Notes: generated by a model from the sequence alone, not told the origin. 64,000 nucleotides of DNA from Hygrocybe punicea (GCA_963556145.1 OY744461.1:6210891-6274890), one strand, 5' to 3'. Positions 34,388 to 46,039 are shown, counted from the stretch's first letter. Numbers and translations are program-made.

Positions 34388-34523
34388 GGTCCTACTGGAC
34401 TCCTGGTGGAATCCTAGGATTCCTGAAGGAATCAACCAGGAATGACATTCCTGGTGGAATTGGATTCTTATTCCTGGTAAATTCCTGCCGGACTCCTGGT
34501 GGAATTTACCAGGAATGCAGACT
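34388..34523. repeat. TTCCTGG tandem/inverted repeat array, part 1
   Basis: Interspersed ATTCCTGGTGGAAT, ACTCCTGG and ACCAGGAAT motifs. The same array continues on the other side of the mariner element at 37,243-37,325 and 37,595-37,655, and a third array lies at 48,370-48,715. Confidence 0.75.
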
Positions 34524-34639
34524 TACAGCCGTTTGCACAATTCTTGTCAGTCGCGCGGAATTTGGTTCAATTAGGAATATGGACTTAGTCATAATTTTAG
34601 TCGTCTCAACCACACTGTAACTCAACCCTGTAACAATAC

Positions 34640-35664
34640 ATGTACCATTCTATCAGCCGTGATGTCAAGATCGCAGCCATCAAGCTGTTTGAACGTCATC
34701 TTCTGGATCTAGAAGACATTCTCGACTGCTGTGGATTCTCCGAACATACCTGGTATCGTGTCCTCAAACTCTGGCGCACTACAGGCGACGTTGTTTCGGA
34801 TTCAAAGAGCCTACGTGGCCGTCTTCGCCTTGTCGATCACAATGACATTCATTATCTCCTCGACCTCATTCACCGAAACCCTGATTATTTCCTTGATGAA
34901 CTCCAGTATCTCCTCAAAACCAACCGGTTCATTTCAATCAACTTCACAACCATCCATCGCGAACTCTGTCATGCAGGTGTTAGCCGGAAGAAATTGCAGC
35001 GAATTGCCCAAGAGCGGAATGATGTTCGGCGTGCAGAATTTATTGCTCGCATGGCTCAATATTCACCGGAGGAGCTGGGATTCATAGATGAAGTATCGAG
35101 GGATGAGCGAACTGTGAGCAGGCATTATGGGCGGTCGAGGAAAGGTTGCCGTTCCCGCAAGAAGCAGCCATTTGTTCGGGGCCGTCGTACCTCCACTGTT
35201 GCTGTCCTCACCCTCGAAGGATTTGTATCTGCGACATCAGTGGAAGGGTCCTTGACGAAAGCAGCATTTTTGGAATGGCTTGAATTTGGCGTCGTACGTC
35301 TCTCATCACTTGCATATCTCATTCGTTCTGACCATTTTTTCAGCTACCTAAATGTAGTGCCTACCCTGGACCCCTCAGCGTCCTCGTACTCGACAACGCT
35401 AAAATACACCACAATGATGAAATACTCGAGCTCGTCGACCGATTTGGTGTATGCCTTGAATATTTGCCTCCCTACTCACCTGATTTCAACCCAATCGAGG
35501 AAGCTTTTTCGAAAATCAAACATTTTCTGCGGCGCAATCAAGATTACTATGCCACGCCAGATGGAGACAACGGGGATGGGATTCTTTTTGATATGTATGA
35601 AGTTTTAGACATAGTTTCTGCTCAAGATGCTGAGGGGTATTTTGCGCACGCCGGTTATTTCTAG
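34640..35664 (+). CDS. Tc1-type DD34E transposase
   Basis: Two exons, 34,640-35,293 and 35,344-35,664, joined by a 50-bp intron (GTACGT...TTTTCAG), giving 324 residues without an internal stop. The N-terminal 110 residues carry helix-turn-helix segments for TIR binding (SRDVKIAAIKLF, GFSEHTWYRVLKLW, LRGRLRLV). The catalytic triad is D150 (GFIDEVSRDE), D235 (VLVLDNAKIHH) and E270 (SPDFNPIEEAF), with 34 residues between the last two. PPYSPDFNPIE is the classic Tc1 signature. Length is close to the 340 residues usual for Tc1 transposases. The start is the ATG that follows the 5' TIR by 35 bases. It is the only mobile-element gene here that looks functional as read. Confidence 0.92.
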
Positions 35665-35752
35665 TATGGTTTTGTTCATCTCAATATGTCAATGATTCTG
35701 TGAATCAATATATGTATTTTCGTGATCGTCCATATCTGCTAAGTAAGGGTAA

Positions 35753-37134
35753 CTAAAATTCTTTTGACCAGCTATCTATTGCATCCCACAAAGCCGCAAT
35801 TTCTCCCAACCGAAATTTCATCTCCTTCAGCTCCTCAATAGTCACAAACCGTAAGATCCGAGCATGTAAATAAGAATTTTCGGTAAATTTGTCCTTGATG
35901 GCACTCCCAAGCTCATATACCGTGCAAAACTCGGCAATCGGCATATCCTGGCCTGGCGCTCAAGTGGGTTGTAGAAGCGTGGGACATTGGAGGTTGTACA
36001 TTGGTCATGCTGGTGCATCGGGCACTGGAACTTGCGGAACGACGGCATTTTCATTTGCTGTATTGGGAATCGGGGCGAGTGGCTTGAAAATATCGATGAT
36101 TTCCTTCCCAAAACTGAAGTTGAAGACCGGTGCAGCAGCAGCACCCTTGGTATTCTTGGCAGTCTCGGTGTCAATGCGTCGTTGGAGGACAGGGTTGACC
36201 TTTTTTGGTCACGTGTCAAATAACCTGTGATTTGGTGGTACGTGAATTGTCGAATGCTCGTCGCCTTTGAGCTGCAGCCATCTTGGTGTCAATAAATGAG
36301 AAGCCATGCTGATGAAAACACTTACTATCGCGGCGGCCCAACAATTCAGATGTTCATAACTGAGAGGAAAGTGATTACCATCTTCTTCAATATAACAATA
36401 CGTCCCCAGACACGTTGCCTGCTGCTTCGGACATTTCCAGTTCTCTTGTAGCAAGAGAATCTTCTCCGTTTTCTTGATGTTTCCAGGTAGTGTTGCGGGG
36501 TCTCGTCGGCGTCCACCGCTCTTCTTGGCTTTTGCAATGTCTGCAGTTCCATTGACAGGTTCGTTTTCTTTGTCTTCTGCAGTGTCATTCTGGTAGATGA
36601 GGATGTTGACGACAGTGTGGTTCTTGACTTTGCGTGCACGCTGCAGTAGAAATGAGTAGTCGATGTCGGACATAAGTGGCATGCTGGGTTTAGGGAGAAT
36701 CCGAGGAATGTGGAACATCAGGTCATAGTGAGTGAAGTCGAGGAGTTGGGGCTTGAGTGCGGCATCAATCTTTGTCAAAATTTGAGCCTTCATGGTGGAC
36801 CAGGGGTCATTGGTTTTGAGCTGAAACGAGTGATTTTTTGGAATGCGTTTGGTAACCGGTTTCATCATCTCAGTCGCCGAGAAGATGGAGGTAACATATG
36901 TGATATTCACAGCTGTGGTGGTAGATCCTTCTGCAGATGTGGGTGAGGTGGCAAAGGGAGCTGGGGAATAACTTTACCATTTCCTTCGGCCTCGCGTGCA
37001 CGCTTCTGTGGTGGGGACACCGAGTTGTCACTCCCAGCCTCAGTATCTGAGTCTTTGCTACCAGTGGAAAACTGGTTATCTAGGTCGGTGTCGATAATAC
37101 TAGGTTGTTTGCAAATTTTCTTGCGTCGTGGCAT
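35753..37134 (-). pseudogene. Second gene inside the mariner element (unknown function)
   Basis: Three exons: 37,134-36,978, 36,930-36,326 and 36,271-35,753 with GTAAAG...CTGCAG and GTAAGT...GCTGCAG introns. The frame holds 426 codons, interrupted only by three in-frame TGA codons (36,209-36,211; 36,005-36,007; 35,960-35,962), each explicable as CGA to TGA. The N-terminus is basic (MPRRKKICK), then a Ser/Asp-rich linker with PPQKRARE. The central part has LKTNDPWSTMKAQILTKID and YDLMFHIPRI; a Cys/His set follows (WKCPKQQATCLGTYCYIEE...HFPLSYEH). The C-terminal 60 residues (FCTVYELGSAIKDKF...GEIAALWDAIDSW) look like a SAM-type helical domain. I recall similar uncharacterised basidiomycete proteins but know no function. 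Gene lies wholly between the TIRs. Confidence 0.8.
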
Positions 37135-37242
37135 GGGTAGACTAGTAAGAAGTAGAGTCTGACGACTAAAATTATGACTAAGTCCATATTCCTAATTGAA
37201 CCAAATTCCGCGCGACTGACAAGAATTGTGCAAACGGCTGTA

Positions 37243-37660
37243 AAATGATTTATTCCATGAGGATGCATTTCTGGTGATTCCTGGTGGATTCCTGATAAAG
37301 TCCGGCACTCATTCCTGGTGAATTCCGGCAATCAACTTGCAAAAGTGTTTCTGCCAGGGATTGAACCCATGACCTCCACAACTTCAAACCAGCCACTCAA
37401 GCCACTGAGCCATTAGTCCTATACTTGAATCTAGCTTTGAGCCTCCAATAGAGACATCTCCCTCACTTACACACTGGCTTTTTGAAACCTTTTGACCTTT
37501 TTCTCAGTCAATATTGACAATAGGGGATTTCTGACAACACAGATCAATAAATCCATATAGGGTACATAATTTCCTTTTTTAAGTAATAGTTTCTCACTAG
37601 ATCTATTCCTGGTGGATTCTTGGTAGAGTCCTGGTAAAGTCCTGGTAAATTTCAAAGACA
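37243..37660. repeat. TTCCTGG array, part 2, with tRNA-like insert
   Basis: TTCCTGGTGGATTC motifs at 37,268-37,325 and 37,595-37,655 flank a tRNA-related segment. With 34,388-34,523 they appear to be one array split by the mariner insertion. Confidence 0.6.
37340..37425 (-). repeat. tRNA-derived SINE-like sequence
   Basis: On the minus strand an A-box-like TGGCTCAGTGG (about 37,412) and a B-box-like GGTTCAATCC (about 37,367) are 45 bases apart, as in tRNA genes. The stretches before the A box and after the B box do not pair as an acceptor stem, so this is a pol III SINE head or degenerate tRNA rather than a functional tRNA. Confidence 0.5.
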
Positions 37661-37939
37661 AGCTTCAAAATTTACTATATGTTGCACTCTTTCACACATT
37701 CCTTTAATGATAAGAAAGCCATTATCAAATATAACCAGTTGGTATCACAATGTTACTAGTATAAGTATTGTCAATATAAAGTCTCAGTTTCATTTTCAAA
37801 TACTTATGCCTTTCTCATTCTGCTTTTCCTATATTTCTTATCTCTCTGTTGTTTCGTGTTGCTTTTAAGAAGATCTCCCATATGAAAAAATAGCATAGCA
37901 TGAAGAAACCAGTTGAAATTACTTCAAGTCTTTTACTTG

Positions 37940-38275
37940 TTTAGTGGGCCAGTGCTGCGCATGGCATGAACGAGTTCTTTTTTTCTCCTCCTCACTTTCA
38001 TCATAGCAACCTCTCACCATAGCAACATAAAAAGTAGAAGAAAAAAAACTGCATAGCATGTCTCAACTTCCTCTCTCACTGTCATGTCTTCTTTGCTTCA
38101 TCATTATGCAATACTCTCAGCCAAAAAAGAGAGCAACACAATACATCAACTGTCAAATACAACTGTCTTTAAACAGTATGATAACAATTGACTTACATTT
38201 GCTAAACCCTACTTCTCCATAACTTTGCTGCACAACAGATGATAACATGAAGACAGCTGTGCTTGAGTGGACCAA
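37940..38275 (-). mobile_element. Helitron 3' tail remnant(s)
   Basis: AGTGGGCCAGTGCTGCGCAT followed by GGCATGAACGAGTTC is shared with 490-540; the 300 bases after it align loosely to the rest of the Helitron-1 tail. A second tail-like end (GAGTGGACCAATGTTGC...GGCATGAAC) follows at about 38,255. No coding part. Confidence 0.65.
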
Positions 38276-38499
38276 TGTTGCATATGGCATGAACAAAGTC
38301 TTGTTTCTGTTGTTGAATTTTTATTTGTATGATTATTACAAACATCAATAAGTGATTTTGCTTGAAATATATAATTAGTATATAATATATACAGCAATAT
38401 CACATTGAATTATATGTTGTAAGTAAAAATATCATTATATCATCTGAGTTACACTAATGTCTGCTTATATGGCTGATATTTCCATATATAGTAATAGTG

Positions 38500-38768
38500 G
38501 TCACATGTGACTATGACTCCTGTGATCACCTCGAAATTTAGGATATATGGTATAAAATTACCTTATATGGTTAGACTGGTCACATGTGACTATCACCATT
38601 GCGATCAGCAAAAAATTTGCTATACAATATCAGAAATTGCCTTATATGGTTAGAGTGGTCACATGTGACCCGAAATGATAATATTAGGCAGCAGTTCAAT
38701 TTTTAGCTCAATCTGATAAGAATTAAGGCCAGGATAAATATTTTGAATATAATTGCATTTGTGTAATG
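38500..38768. repeat. Repeat family B, copy 2 (5' part)
   Basis: TTATATGGTTAGACTGGTCA units and TCAGCAGTTCAATTTTTAGC as in 25,310-25,756. Interrupted at 38,768 by TAGTG element a; sequence related to family B resumes at 40,052. Confidence 0.75.
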
Positions 38769-39409
38769 TAGTGTTGCCGCGACTACAACTAGCAGTCGAC
38801 TTGAAGTTGTAGTCATAGCTGATTTTAGCCGAGTCAACCTCCGACTCGACTACAACTATCCAATCGACTCAACTTCGACCATGCCAATCTGGCAAGCCGT
38901 AGTCGAGCTGACTTAGTCGACTGTAGTCAGTACTGTAATAATTATATAATTATATAATTTTATTTATGACATCTAAATTTAAATGGCTCGAGAGCAGATT
39001 TGAAAGAGTTTGGGGGTGGCTTATATACCTTTCTCGCCGCGCACGGACCATGTGACCTTGTTTTGGTCAGCTGGAACAAACACAATTACGCAACGATTAC
39101 ACCCAAGGTAAGTGTAATTCGGGTTCACGTTTATTCTACTAACTACTTAAACACCTCTAGGTTTTTTTCCTGCACCCTCGCACCAAATGAACGCAAACAC
39201 GGCAACAGCAACAAGCAGATGGGATGCAGCCGAGAACGGGGACAACCCAGGCCAACCATAATAGCAAGAACGAGGACGACGGGAATGACGACGATGGGGT
39301 AAACGAAGACAAGAATGACGACGAACGCAACGATGGCGAGAATGGGAAGACGATGACAAAGCGGGAATGGCAACTACGACAACGGGAAGACAACAACGGG
39401 GGAATGGGA

Positions 39410-39610
39410 AAATGAGGACAACGGAGACTGGGACAAAAAGGACAACGGCAACGGGGACGATGACGGCAACGGCAATGGGGACGATGACGGCAACGGGGAC
39501 GGGGATGACGACGGCAATGGGGACGGGGACGACGATGGCAACGGGGACGATGACGGCAACGGGGACGAGGACAGTGAGCACGGGAACGGGGACAGGGGCA
39601 ACGGATGACA
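39410..39610. repeat. GACGGCAACGGGGA minisatellite
   Basis: Degenerate 9- to 18-bp units of GAYGGCAACGGGGAC type. Reading frames across it on both strands are side effects of the repeat. Confidence 0.8.
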
Positions 39611-39653
39611 GAAATGAGGCGGATGCCCATAGGATGTCCCCAGTGCCATCCAA

Positions 39654-39808
39654 CCTCGCGAAAACACGGAGCGCGTCAATTGATGTGCCCCCGTTGTTCG
39701 CGAGGTAGTGAGCACGCGCGGACGCCCATGGAAACTCCCCAGCCCCATCCAACCTCGCGAAAACAAATGGAGCGCGTCAATTGACACGCCCCCGTTGTTC
39801 GCGAGGTA
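39654..39808. repeat. Two nested-palindrome modules in element a
   Basis: 39,654-39,707 and 39,753-39,808: CCTCGCGAAAACA at one end, GCGTCAATTGA at the centre and TTCGCGAGGTA at the other end. Outer ends are mutually complementary, and the centre TCAATTGA is itself a palindrome. The two copies differ by a few bases. Confidence 0.85.
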
Positions 39809-40051
39809 CTTAGGATGGAATGTGGTGGGTACCCACCATCGTCTTATCCCCTCACCCTCACCCTCACTGATATATTTGTTAGCATGTTTTTGTACTGAGA
39901 ACCCCGACTGAGCCGCCACTCAAGTCGACTGTAGTTGGTAGTCACGACTACCAACTATGACTATGTGAAAATGTGATGAATAGTCTAGTCGAAGTCGTGA
40001 CTCTCCTAGTCGACTATTGACTAGTCGAGTCGCGGCAACACTAGTGTAATG

Positions 40052-40545
40052 AATATGATGAGCAGTATGTGATTTAGCATATATTATGCCAAATTACCAT
40101 ATATGGTTAGACTGGTCACATGTGACTGTTACCATTGCGATCAGCAAAAAAATTGGTATATAATATCAAAAAGTACCTTATATGGTTAGACTGGTCACAT
40201 GTGACTGTCACACCTTGCCCGAAATGTTGATATTAGTCAGCAGTTCAATTTTCAGCTAATTCTGATAAGAACTGAAGGCAGTATGAATATTTTGAATATA
40301 ATTGGAAGGTAATTTGTCTTGTGTGAGACATCCCATATTTGGATGCTTATGTAAGCCACTCCAAACATGGCCCAGATTTTATGTTACATTCCAGCATAAG
40401 AAGTAGAATCATATCTCTTGCCCAAAAAAAATTTCTCTATAGGTGATGCAAAAACATTAATGAATTAATTAATTACGAACCTTCACTGAACCAGGTCTGA
40501 TAAAGAATGAGTCTTTTAATAAATTAAAAGAACTCGTAACTTCAA
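40052..40545. repeat. Repeat family B, copy 3
   Basis: Matches 25,310-25,756 over nearly its whole length, including the AATTAATTAAT spacer and the end AAAAGAACTCGTAAC. Confidence 0.8.
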
Positions 40546-41904
40546 GATTGATTTAAATCACCCAACTGTGCATCCAACTGTTCACAAGCCTACACTCAAG
40601 GTCTGTCCAAGTGACCATACAATAACATGAACATCAGAACTGATTTGTATTGAAGGCTCTCTTATAGTTAAGTATCATTCCCATCATATTTGCCAATAAC
40701 CAGATTTGAGTCATTTGACCATTCAGTAAGCTGGATTATAATTTTTTGACACATATACTCAATTGTGCATCCATAATAACACCATGCTGACGGACATATT
40801 TTTAAGCTTGAGTCACATCTTGAACAGCCAAATGGGTATCCTCACCACCAAGTATTGGTACTACTTAATTCTAACCCTGTCCAATCAAAGCAGCTGGATC
40901 ACAACCAACCAGTAATAATATCATGTCCTTGAGTCATGACTCCATTTTCTCCCAATATTTCAAATGCTTATTCAGTAACTGATTATCTGGCAGTACCAGA
41001 CTTTCATTTGAAGTGGTAGCGACTGAATACAAAGATCTCTGAACAAATATATGCCAGATCTATCAACAAGGAATCTGGAATTTGCTTTCTGAGTTGCCCT
41101 GAAAACTATTCTTCCAAAACTTAAAGTATGTAAAGGCTGATGCATTAGAAGCTATACATGCCATCAAGAGCCCTAGAAAATGTGGGATTCACTCATAGAC
41201 TATCCAAATTTAAGATACTTTATTGAGTTTAGATGATATAGTCTCATGGTGTCCTTCATCTGACCTAACAAAACTCTGGTCTAACCTTCCTTCCAAGTTC
41301 CAACTACAAATTCTCACTGATCTTGTCTAATTGGAAGTGAACAATTCTGGAGGAAGGTTGCATGATGAGTCATGCAACCTTTAGTATGGACAGCCACTAG
41401 TGACTGTCCAAACTGTCCAAAGCCTTAGTAATATTCCTGACTAGTCTATTATGAGGAAGTCACAACTATGTTGTCAGAAACAAAACCTTGCTTGTGATTG
41501 TAAATAAAAATCAAACATATTTGTATTTTCATAGCATAGTACATAATTCATAAATACATGGTATCATAGGAAAATTGCAAGGAAGTTGAAGTCTGGGATT
41601 TATTGGAATGACTGCCAGAGAAAATTGGTTTGAACGAAAAGTGGTTACAATTATGGGGGTGCAAGAAAGCTTCCTTGTTTATGCAAGCAAGGTAATTCCA
41701 AAATGTCCTGCAGCATTCCACCACCCCTTGTTGTACTACTCTGACCTTGTTCCCATCCAGCATCAGATGTTCTGTGTTCATTCCAATAATATGGATGTTA
41801 TTGCCAGCCTGGTGCAACCCATACATACATGCTTTATGCTAATATTGATTTTAGCTGGTTCATTCTTGTTGCAGTTAAACTTCCATGTAATCTTGCCAAT
41901 TCGT
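40546..41904. other. AT-rich region, no gene recognised
   Basis: No frame over 120 codons with recognisable motifs on either strand. Near 41,225-41,330 a short coding-like segment (LDDIVSWCPSSDLTKLW) might be a transposon relic. Confidence 0.4.
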
Positions 41905-41924
41905 GTTGCTACAGCTGTGACCGA

Positions 41925-42246
41925 TGTTTTTTGGAAAATGGCTACATCATTCCTAATAAAATAGTCAATATTATGAGGATATTTGAGTATGTAGATCACA
42001 TGAAAAGCCAAGGGGTCTTCTGACAACAGTAGTTGATCGGATGGGTCTTTGCTCACTTATTTTACCAGCTTTCAATCAGCTACAATTCAAAGCTGATTCC
42101 AAGCTGGTCAAATAAGCAAGCCAAGGCTGATCTGATCAACTAATGTTGGCAGAAGACCCCTCAGCTTTCCATGTCATCTACATGCTCAAATATCCACATA
42201 ATATTGACTACTTTATTAGGTATGATATAGCCATTTTCCAAAAAAC
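41925..42246. mobile_element. Foldback element 4 (about 320 bp)
   Basis: GTTTTTTGGAAAATGGCTA at the left matches the complement of TAGCCATTTTCCAAAAAAC at 42,228-42,246, and homology continues through AATATTATGAGGATATTTGA to near the centre (about 42,085). Arms are about 85-90% alike by eye. Non-coding. Confidence 0.8.
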
Positions 42247-42617
42247 ATATGGCAACACTGACAGGAAGGACTACCCAGGATTGTAACAGCCCATATTTCA
42301 CAAGTTTTTAAGGAAAGTCCACACTTTTTGGTTGTTTTCTCTACTCTCATACTGAAAACTCCAAATACAAGAATTCTTAATATTCCACAAATTAACTAAA
42401 CAATACTATGGTGCAAATTGTCTAGTCACCACCAAAATGTGACAGACGCCAAATTGGGGTCCATCAGATCTCGCACCCCTTGGCCAACCCTGAATGATGG
42501 TGGCTGGGTGCTTTTCATCACCAGCGAGATTGTATAAATGATTTTTATCATAGTTAATAGACAATAAATGGGAACTTTGTCTGAACATGGCAAACATTTT
42601 AACCCTCTACCGTGACT

Positions 42618-45262
42618 ATGCCACCAAAGAAATATCTTGGGGTAGCAGCTGAATGAGCATGGACAGCATGAGCACAAGATTATCTGCAACCCCGTGTGCA
42701 TAGCTCTCCCACTGGCAGGTCACCAAAGCCACCTGTCAATGTCATTGAGGTCAACAGTTCTTCAGAATCTGAATGTGGGTACAAAGGCAGAGTTAATATC
42801 AATCTCACTGATGAGGAAGATGACGACGACTTTGTGGAGCTGGTTGCTGGGTGAGAGTCAGTATCGGAATTTGATAAGGCAGATGTTGTGGAGATGAAGA
42901 GATGGGGAGCCGCTATTGCAGGGTTAAACAATGACTCAGAGTCAGCAAAGGACTTCTCTTCTGAGATGAATATTGACTTGGATAAGAAAGGTTGGAAGAA
43001 AATTGAGGCAAACCATTTGTTGGGATACAATGGACATTCACAGCGTACAAGGCAATGGCATGCAAAAAAGGCTCAGGAGCTGCAAGAGGAGTGGGAAGAA
43101 GCAAAAAAATCATGAGTAGTGTGCTTGAATATTCAATCCGTCACTCACTACTTCGTAGAAATAACCCTGCGGTCGTCCATATGCGAAATTTCTTTGCTCC
43201 ACATCCTGAGCTGACTCCTGAGCCATCCGGTGCTTCTGTGGCAAGCATCCACCCAAGGAGTGACCCAGAGCTCTCTGGTTGGCACATATACTCACCAGCT
43301 GAGCTTGCAACATTTGAATCAGATGAGGACCCGGTCTCAGAGAGCAGAGATGAGGCAGATGACGAAAATGAACAAAGTGAAGCACCCACCATTGACCCAC
43401 AGCAGATACCTATTCACAAAAATTGCCTTCCTGTTGTCCCTCCACTGAAACGACGTCGCCATGAGGTTCCCATCTGAAAGGTCCGCAAAGAAAAGCAAGT
43501 GAAGAAGGCAGCAGTGTATGAAGATGCGTGGAAGGCAATCAAGAAACTCATTGAGTCGAAGAAGATGACGTTTGTTGGTGGCCCTGAAGGTCTGCAAGCT
43601 CACCGAGCCCGTGTGATTGAGAGCTTCCTTGCCATGGTTGTGAAACGAGGTCATCTTGAAGTGGATGCAGCTGAGCGAGCAGCTGAAAGTCACGGATTTT
43701 CGCCAGTATGGGGTGGGCGGCGCATGCATGAGTGGACAAAGTTGTGGATCAAAAAGCAGGAGCTGCCATCATCACAGAGAGGTCAGCACAACAAGGTTTT
43801 TACCATCCTTGAGGACCCTGTGATCCAGATGGAATTGCACGTGTACATTTGGTCCAACAAATGGGCGATGAATCCTGAGAAATTGAGGAAGTTTTCTGAG
43901 GGGAGGCTGTTGCTGGCCGTCGCCGAGCCTTATCTTTGGGAGTTGGTGAACAAGGAGATGCCCACGGCTTGAAAAAATATATGGAGCTGGAATTGTTCCC
44001 ACGAATCCAACTCAAGGTCGCCAAAGGAATATCACTCACCACAGCAAGGTGCTGGTTGAGGAGGGAGGGGTTTCGGTATATTGGATTCAACAAGGGATTA
44101 TATTATGATGGACATTACCGACCGGATGTCATGAAGTACCGCCAAAAGGAATTTCTGCCAGCAATGGAGCGATACTTTCCCCAACTTGTCTGATACGTCA
44201 TTGGGGATGTACTGAAGGAGGAGATGCCATGGAACTTTGTTGAGAGACCTCTGGTACTTGTGGCTCAAGATGAGATGATGGCTCAGGCTCATGACGCAGT
44301 AAAGAAGAGCTGGGTATTTGAAGACCAACATATGCTGAGGAAGAAAGGCCAGGGGCGAGGACTTCATCAAAGTGATTTTATATGCTCAACAGTTGGATGG
44401 ATTGAAGAGGCGAGTCAGACCCTTGAATATGGAAAGAACTATGATGGGTATTGGACTGGTGAACTATTCGTCAAGCAGGTCTGTTATTGTCTGCAGTTCA
44501 GCTCATCTTGTCAGACTTACTGACCAGCTTACTGCAGCTGCATGAGAAGTTTATTCCAGCTTTTGAGTGGATTCATGAGCCTAAATATTGGGCCCTGACA
44601 ACTCTCAGGACCATGCTGCATACGCTGAGGATGCTCTTGTTGCATCTTGGATGAATGTGAAACCAGGTGGAGCCCAGGCCTGGATGCGAGATGGCTGGTA
44701 TATCGGCAATGGCCAGAAAATTGTCCAACCCATGATCTTTCCAGTGGATCATGAATATGCCAACCAGCCCAAGGGACTTCGTGCTGTTCTTTGAGAGCGG
44801 GGTATTGAGACTAAAGGCCTCTGTGGAAAATGCAAGAAATGTGAACCTGGTGCAACCGCCTGCTGCTGCTGCCAAATTATGGAGAATCAGCCTGATTTCT
44901 GTGCACAGAAATCTCTTGTCCAAGAGGTTATTGAGGCTGCTGGTCATTTATGTATCGTGCTCCCAAAATATCACTGTGAGCTTAACTTTATTGAGTTTTT
45001 CTGGGGTGCTGTGAAGTGTTACCTTCAGGAGAACTGTGACATGTCCTTTGACACTCTCAAGAACAATATGCCCGTCGCACTCAAATCTGTCCCTTTGGAA
45101 ACTATCTGGAAATGGGAGCCTCAGATGTACAGATGGATGGAAGCTTACAGGGGTGGTCGGGAGACTCGTGAGGCTCAAATAAAGGTAAAGGCATGCAGTT
45201 CAACTAAATACAAGTCCCATCATCGTGTTCCAAAGACAGTAGCTGCGGCTCTTGATGTCTAA
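42618..45262 (+). pseudogene. Large Tc1-like transposase, decayed
   Basis: Start MPPKKYLGVAAE at 42,618. A long acidic N-terminal part is followed by a coiled, basic region and the catalytic domain. First acidic motif LVLVAQDEMMAQAHD (44,250), second DNSQDHAAYAEDAL (44,596), last YHCELNFIEFFWGAVK (44,970), where FIE carries the glutamate; the second and third are over 100 residues apart, as in large fungal Tc1-like proteins. A CxxC-rich insert (CGKCKKCEPGATACCCC) lies between. A short intron lies near 44,480-44,540. Six in-frame TGA codons (42,654; 42,669; 42,852; 43,475; 44,191; 44,792) and frameshifts near 43,105 (an A7 run), 43,960 and 44,590 inactivate it. TIRs were not found. Confidence 0.8.
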
Positions 45263-45499
45263 AGGGAATTATTTCCTGTTTAATATACTTATATATTACA
45301 TAATGCACTATATATGGTAAACACCAATTTCAGCCTCAAAAGAAAAAAATTGAACTCCCTCAATTTTGATCCAATAAAAATTCTTTCTTGGGAATTTATT
45401 CCTTACATCAAATGGAGCATTTTGGCAAGACAACTAAGAAAAATATGTACTTATGAAAGCTCCCAAATCTTTGTCACATTACTAGATGATTCGCACCAT

Positions 45500-45720
45500 A
45501 AAATAAGGGGAAGAAGAGATAGGGGGAATGGGCAAGGGCAAGGGCAAGGGAGGAAGTGGGAAGAGGAAGGGAGGAAGTGGGAAGGGGAAGGGAGGAAGTG
45601 GGAAGGGGAAGGAGGGGGAAAGTCAGAGAGGGAGTGGGAAAGGGGAGGGGGTTAGTAAGAGGGAGAGGATAGAGGGAGAGGGTAAAGAGAAAGGGAGAGG
45701 GTAAAGGGAGACAGAGGTTC
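45500..45720. repeat. GGGAAGGGAGGAAGT minisatellite
   Basis: Purine-rich tandem units of about 18-24 bp (GGAAGTGGGAAGGGGAAGGGA). Confidence 0.85.
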
Positions 45721-46039
45721 CTACCTCGCAGTCTGGTCATCCTCATTCACGGTCCTCATTTTCTGGCATTGCTGCTGCTGGCATTGCTGTTGTTGTTGCT
45801 GTTGCTGCTGCTGCTGCTGCCATCATTGTCCTTTGTGTCTCTTGTGGCCGCTGTCATCTCGTCATTGTTGTCCTTCATTGTCTCCATCTCCGTTGTCCCT
45901 GTTGTGTCCTGTCGCCTTTGTTGCCCTTGGACCTATTCCTGTCCTCGTCTGGTCATGGCCATTGCCATCCTGTCGTCTGCCTCCTTGGCACTGGCCTACG
46001 TAGGGGTGGGGGAAAGGGAGGTGGGTGCACCACTAGTCA

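Larger units (their letters stand above)
34526..37240. mobile_element. Tc1/mariner element with 80-bp TIRs and two genes
   Basis: A complete element of 2,715 bp. The termini CAGCCGTTTGCACAATTCTT are inverted repeats, identical over 80 bp (34,526-34,605 and 37,161-37,240), and are flanked by the dinucleotide TA on both sides (34,524-34,525; 37,241-37,242), the mariner target duplication. Inside are a plus-strand DD34E transposase and a convergent minus-strand second gene; their stop codons are about 90 bp apart. It interrupts a TTCCTGG repeat array. Identical TIRs and an open transposase suggest a fairly recent insertion. Confidence 0.95.
38769..40043. mobile_element. TAGTG element a, 1,275 bp, 8-bp duplication
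   Basis: Termini TAGTGTTGCCGCGACT and the complement at 40,028-40,043; direct repeat GTGTAATG at 38,761-38,768 and 40,044-40,051. Subterminal zones consist of GTCGACT/AGTCGA repeats. Interior: a CAAG/GTAAGTG donor and CTCTAG acceptor (39,110-39,165), a GACGGCAACGGGGA minisatellite (39,410-39,610) and two CTCGCG palindrome modules. hAT-like by terminus and duplication length; no transposase. Confidence 0.93.

Noticed and set aside
37340..37425. A functional tRNA gene
   Set aside because: A and B boxes are present, but acceptor arms do not pair.
39147..39919. Long frames on both strands across element a
   Set aside because: They arise from the GACGGCAACGGGGA minisatellite; residues are dominated by a few repeated amino acids.
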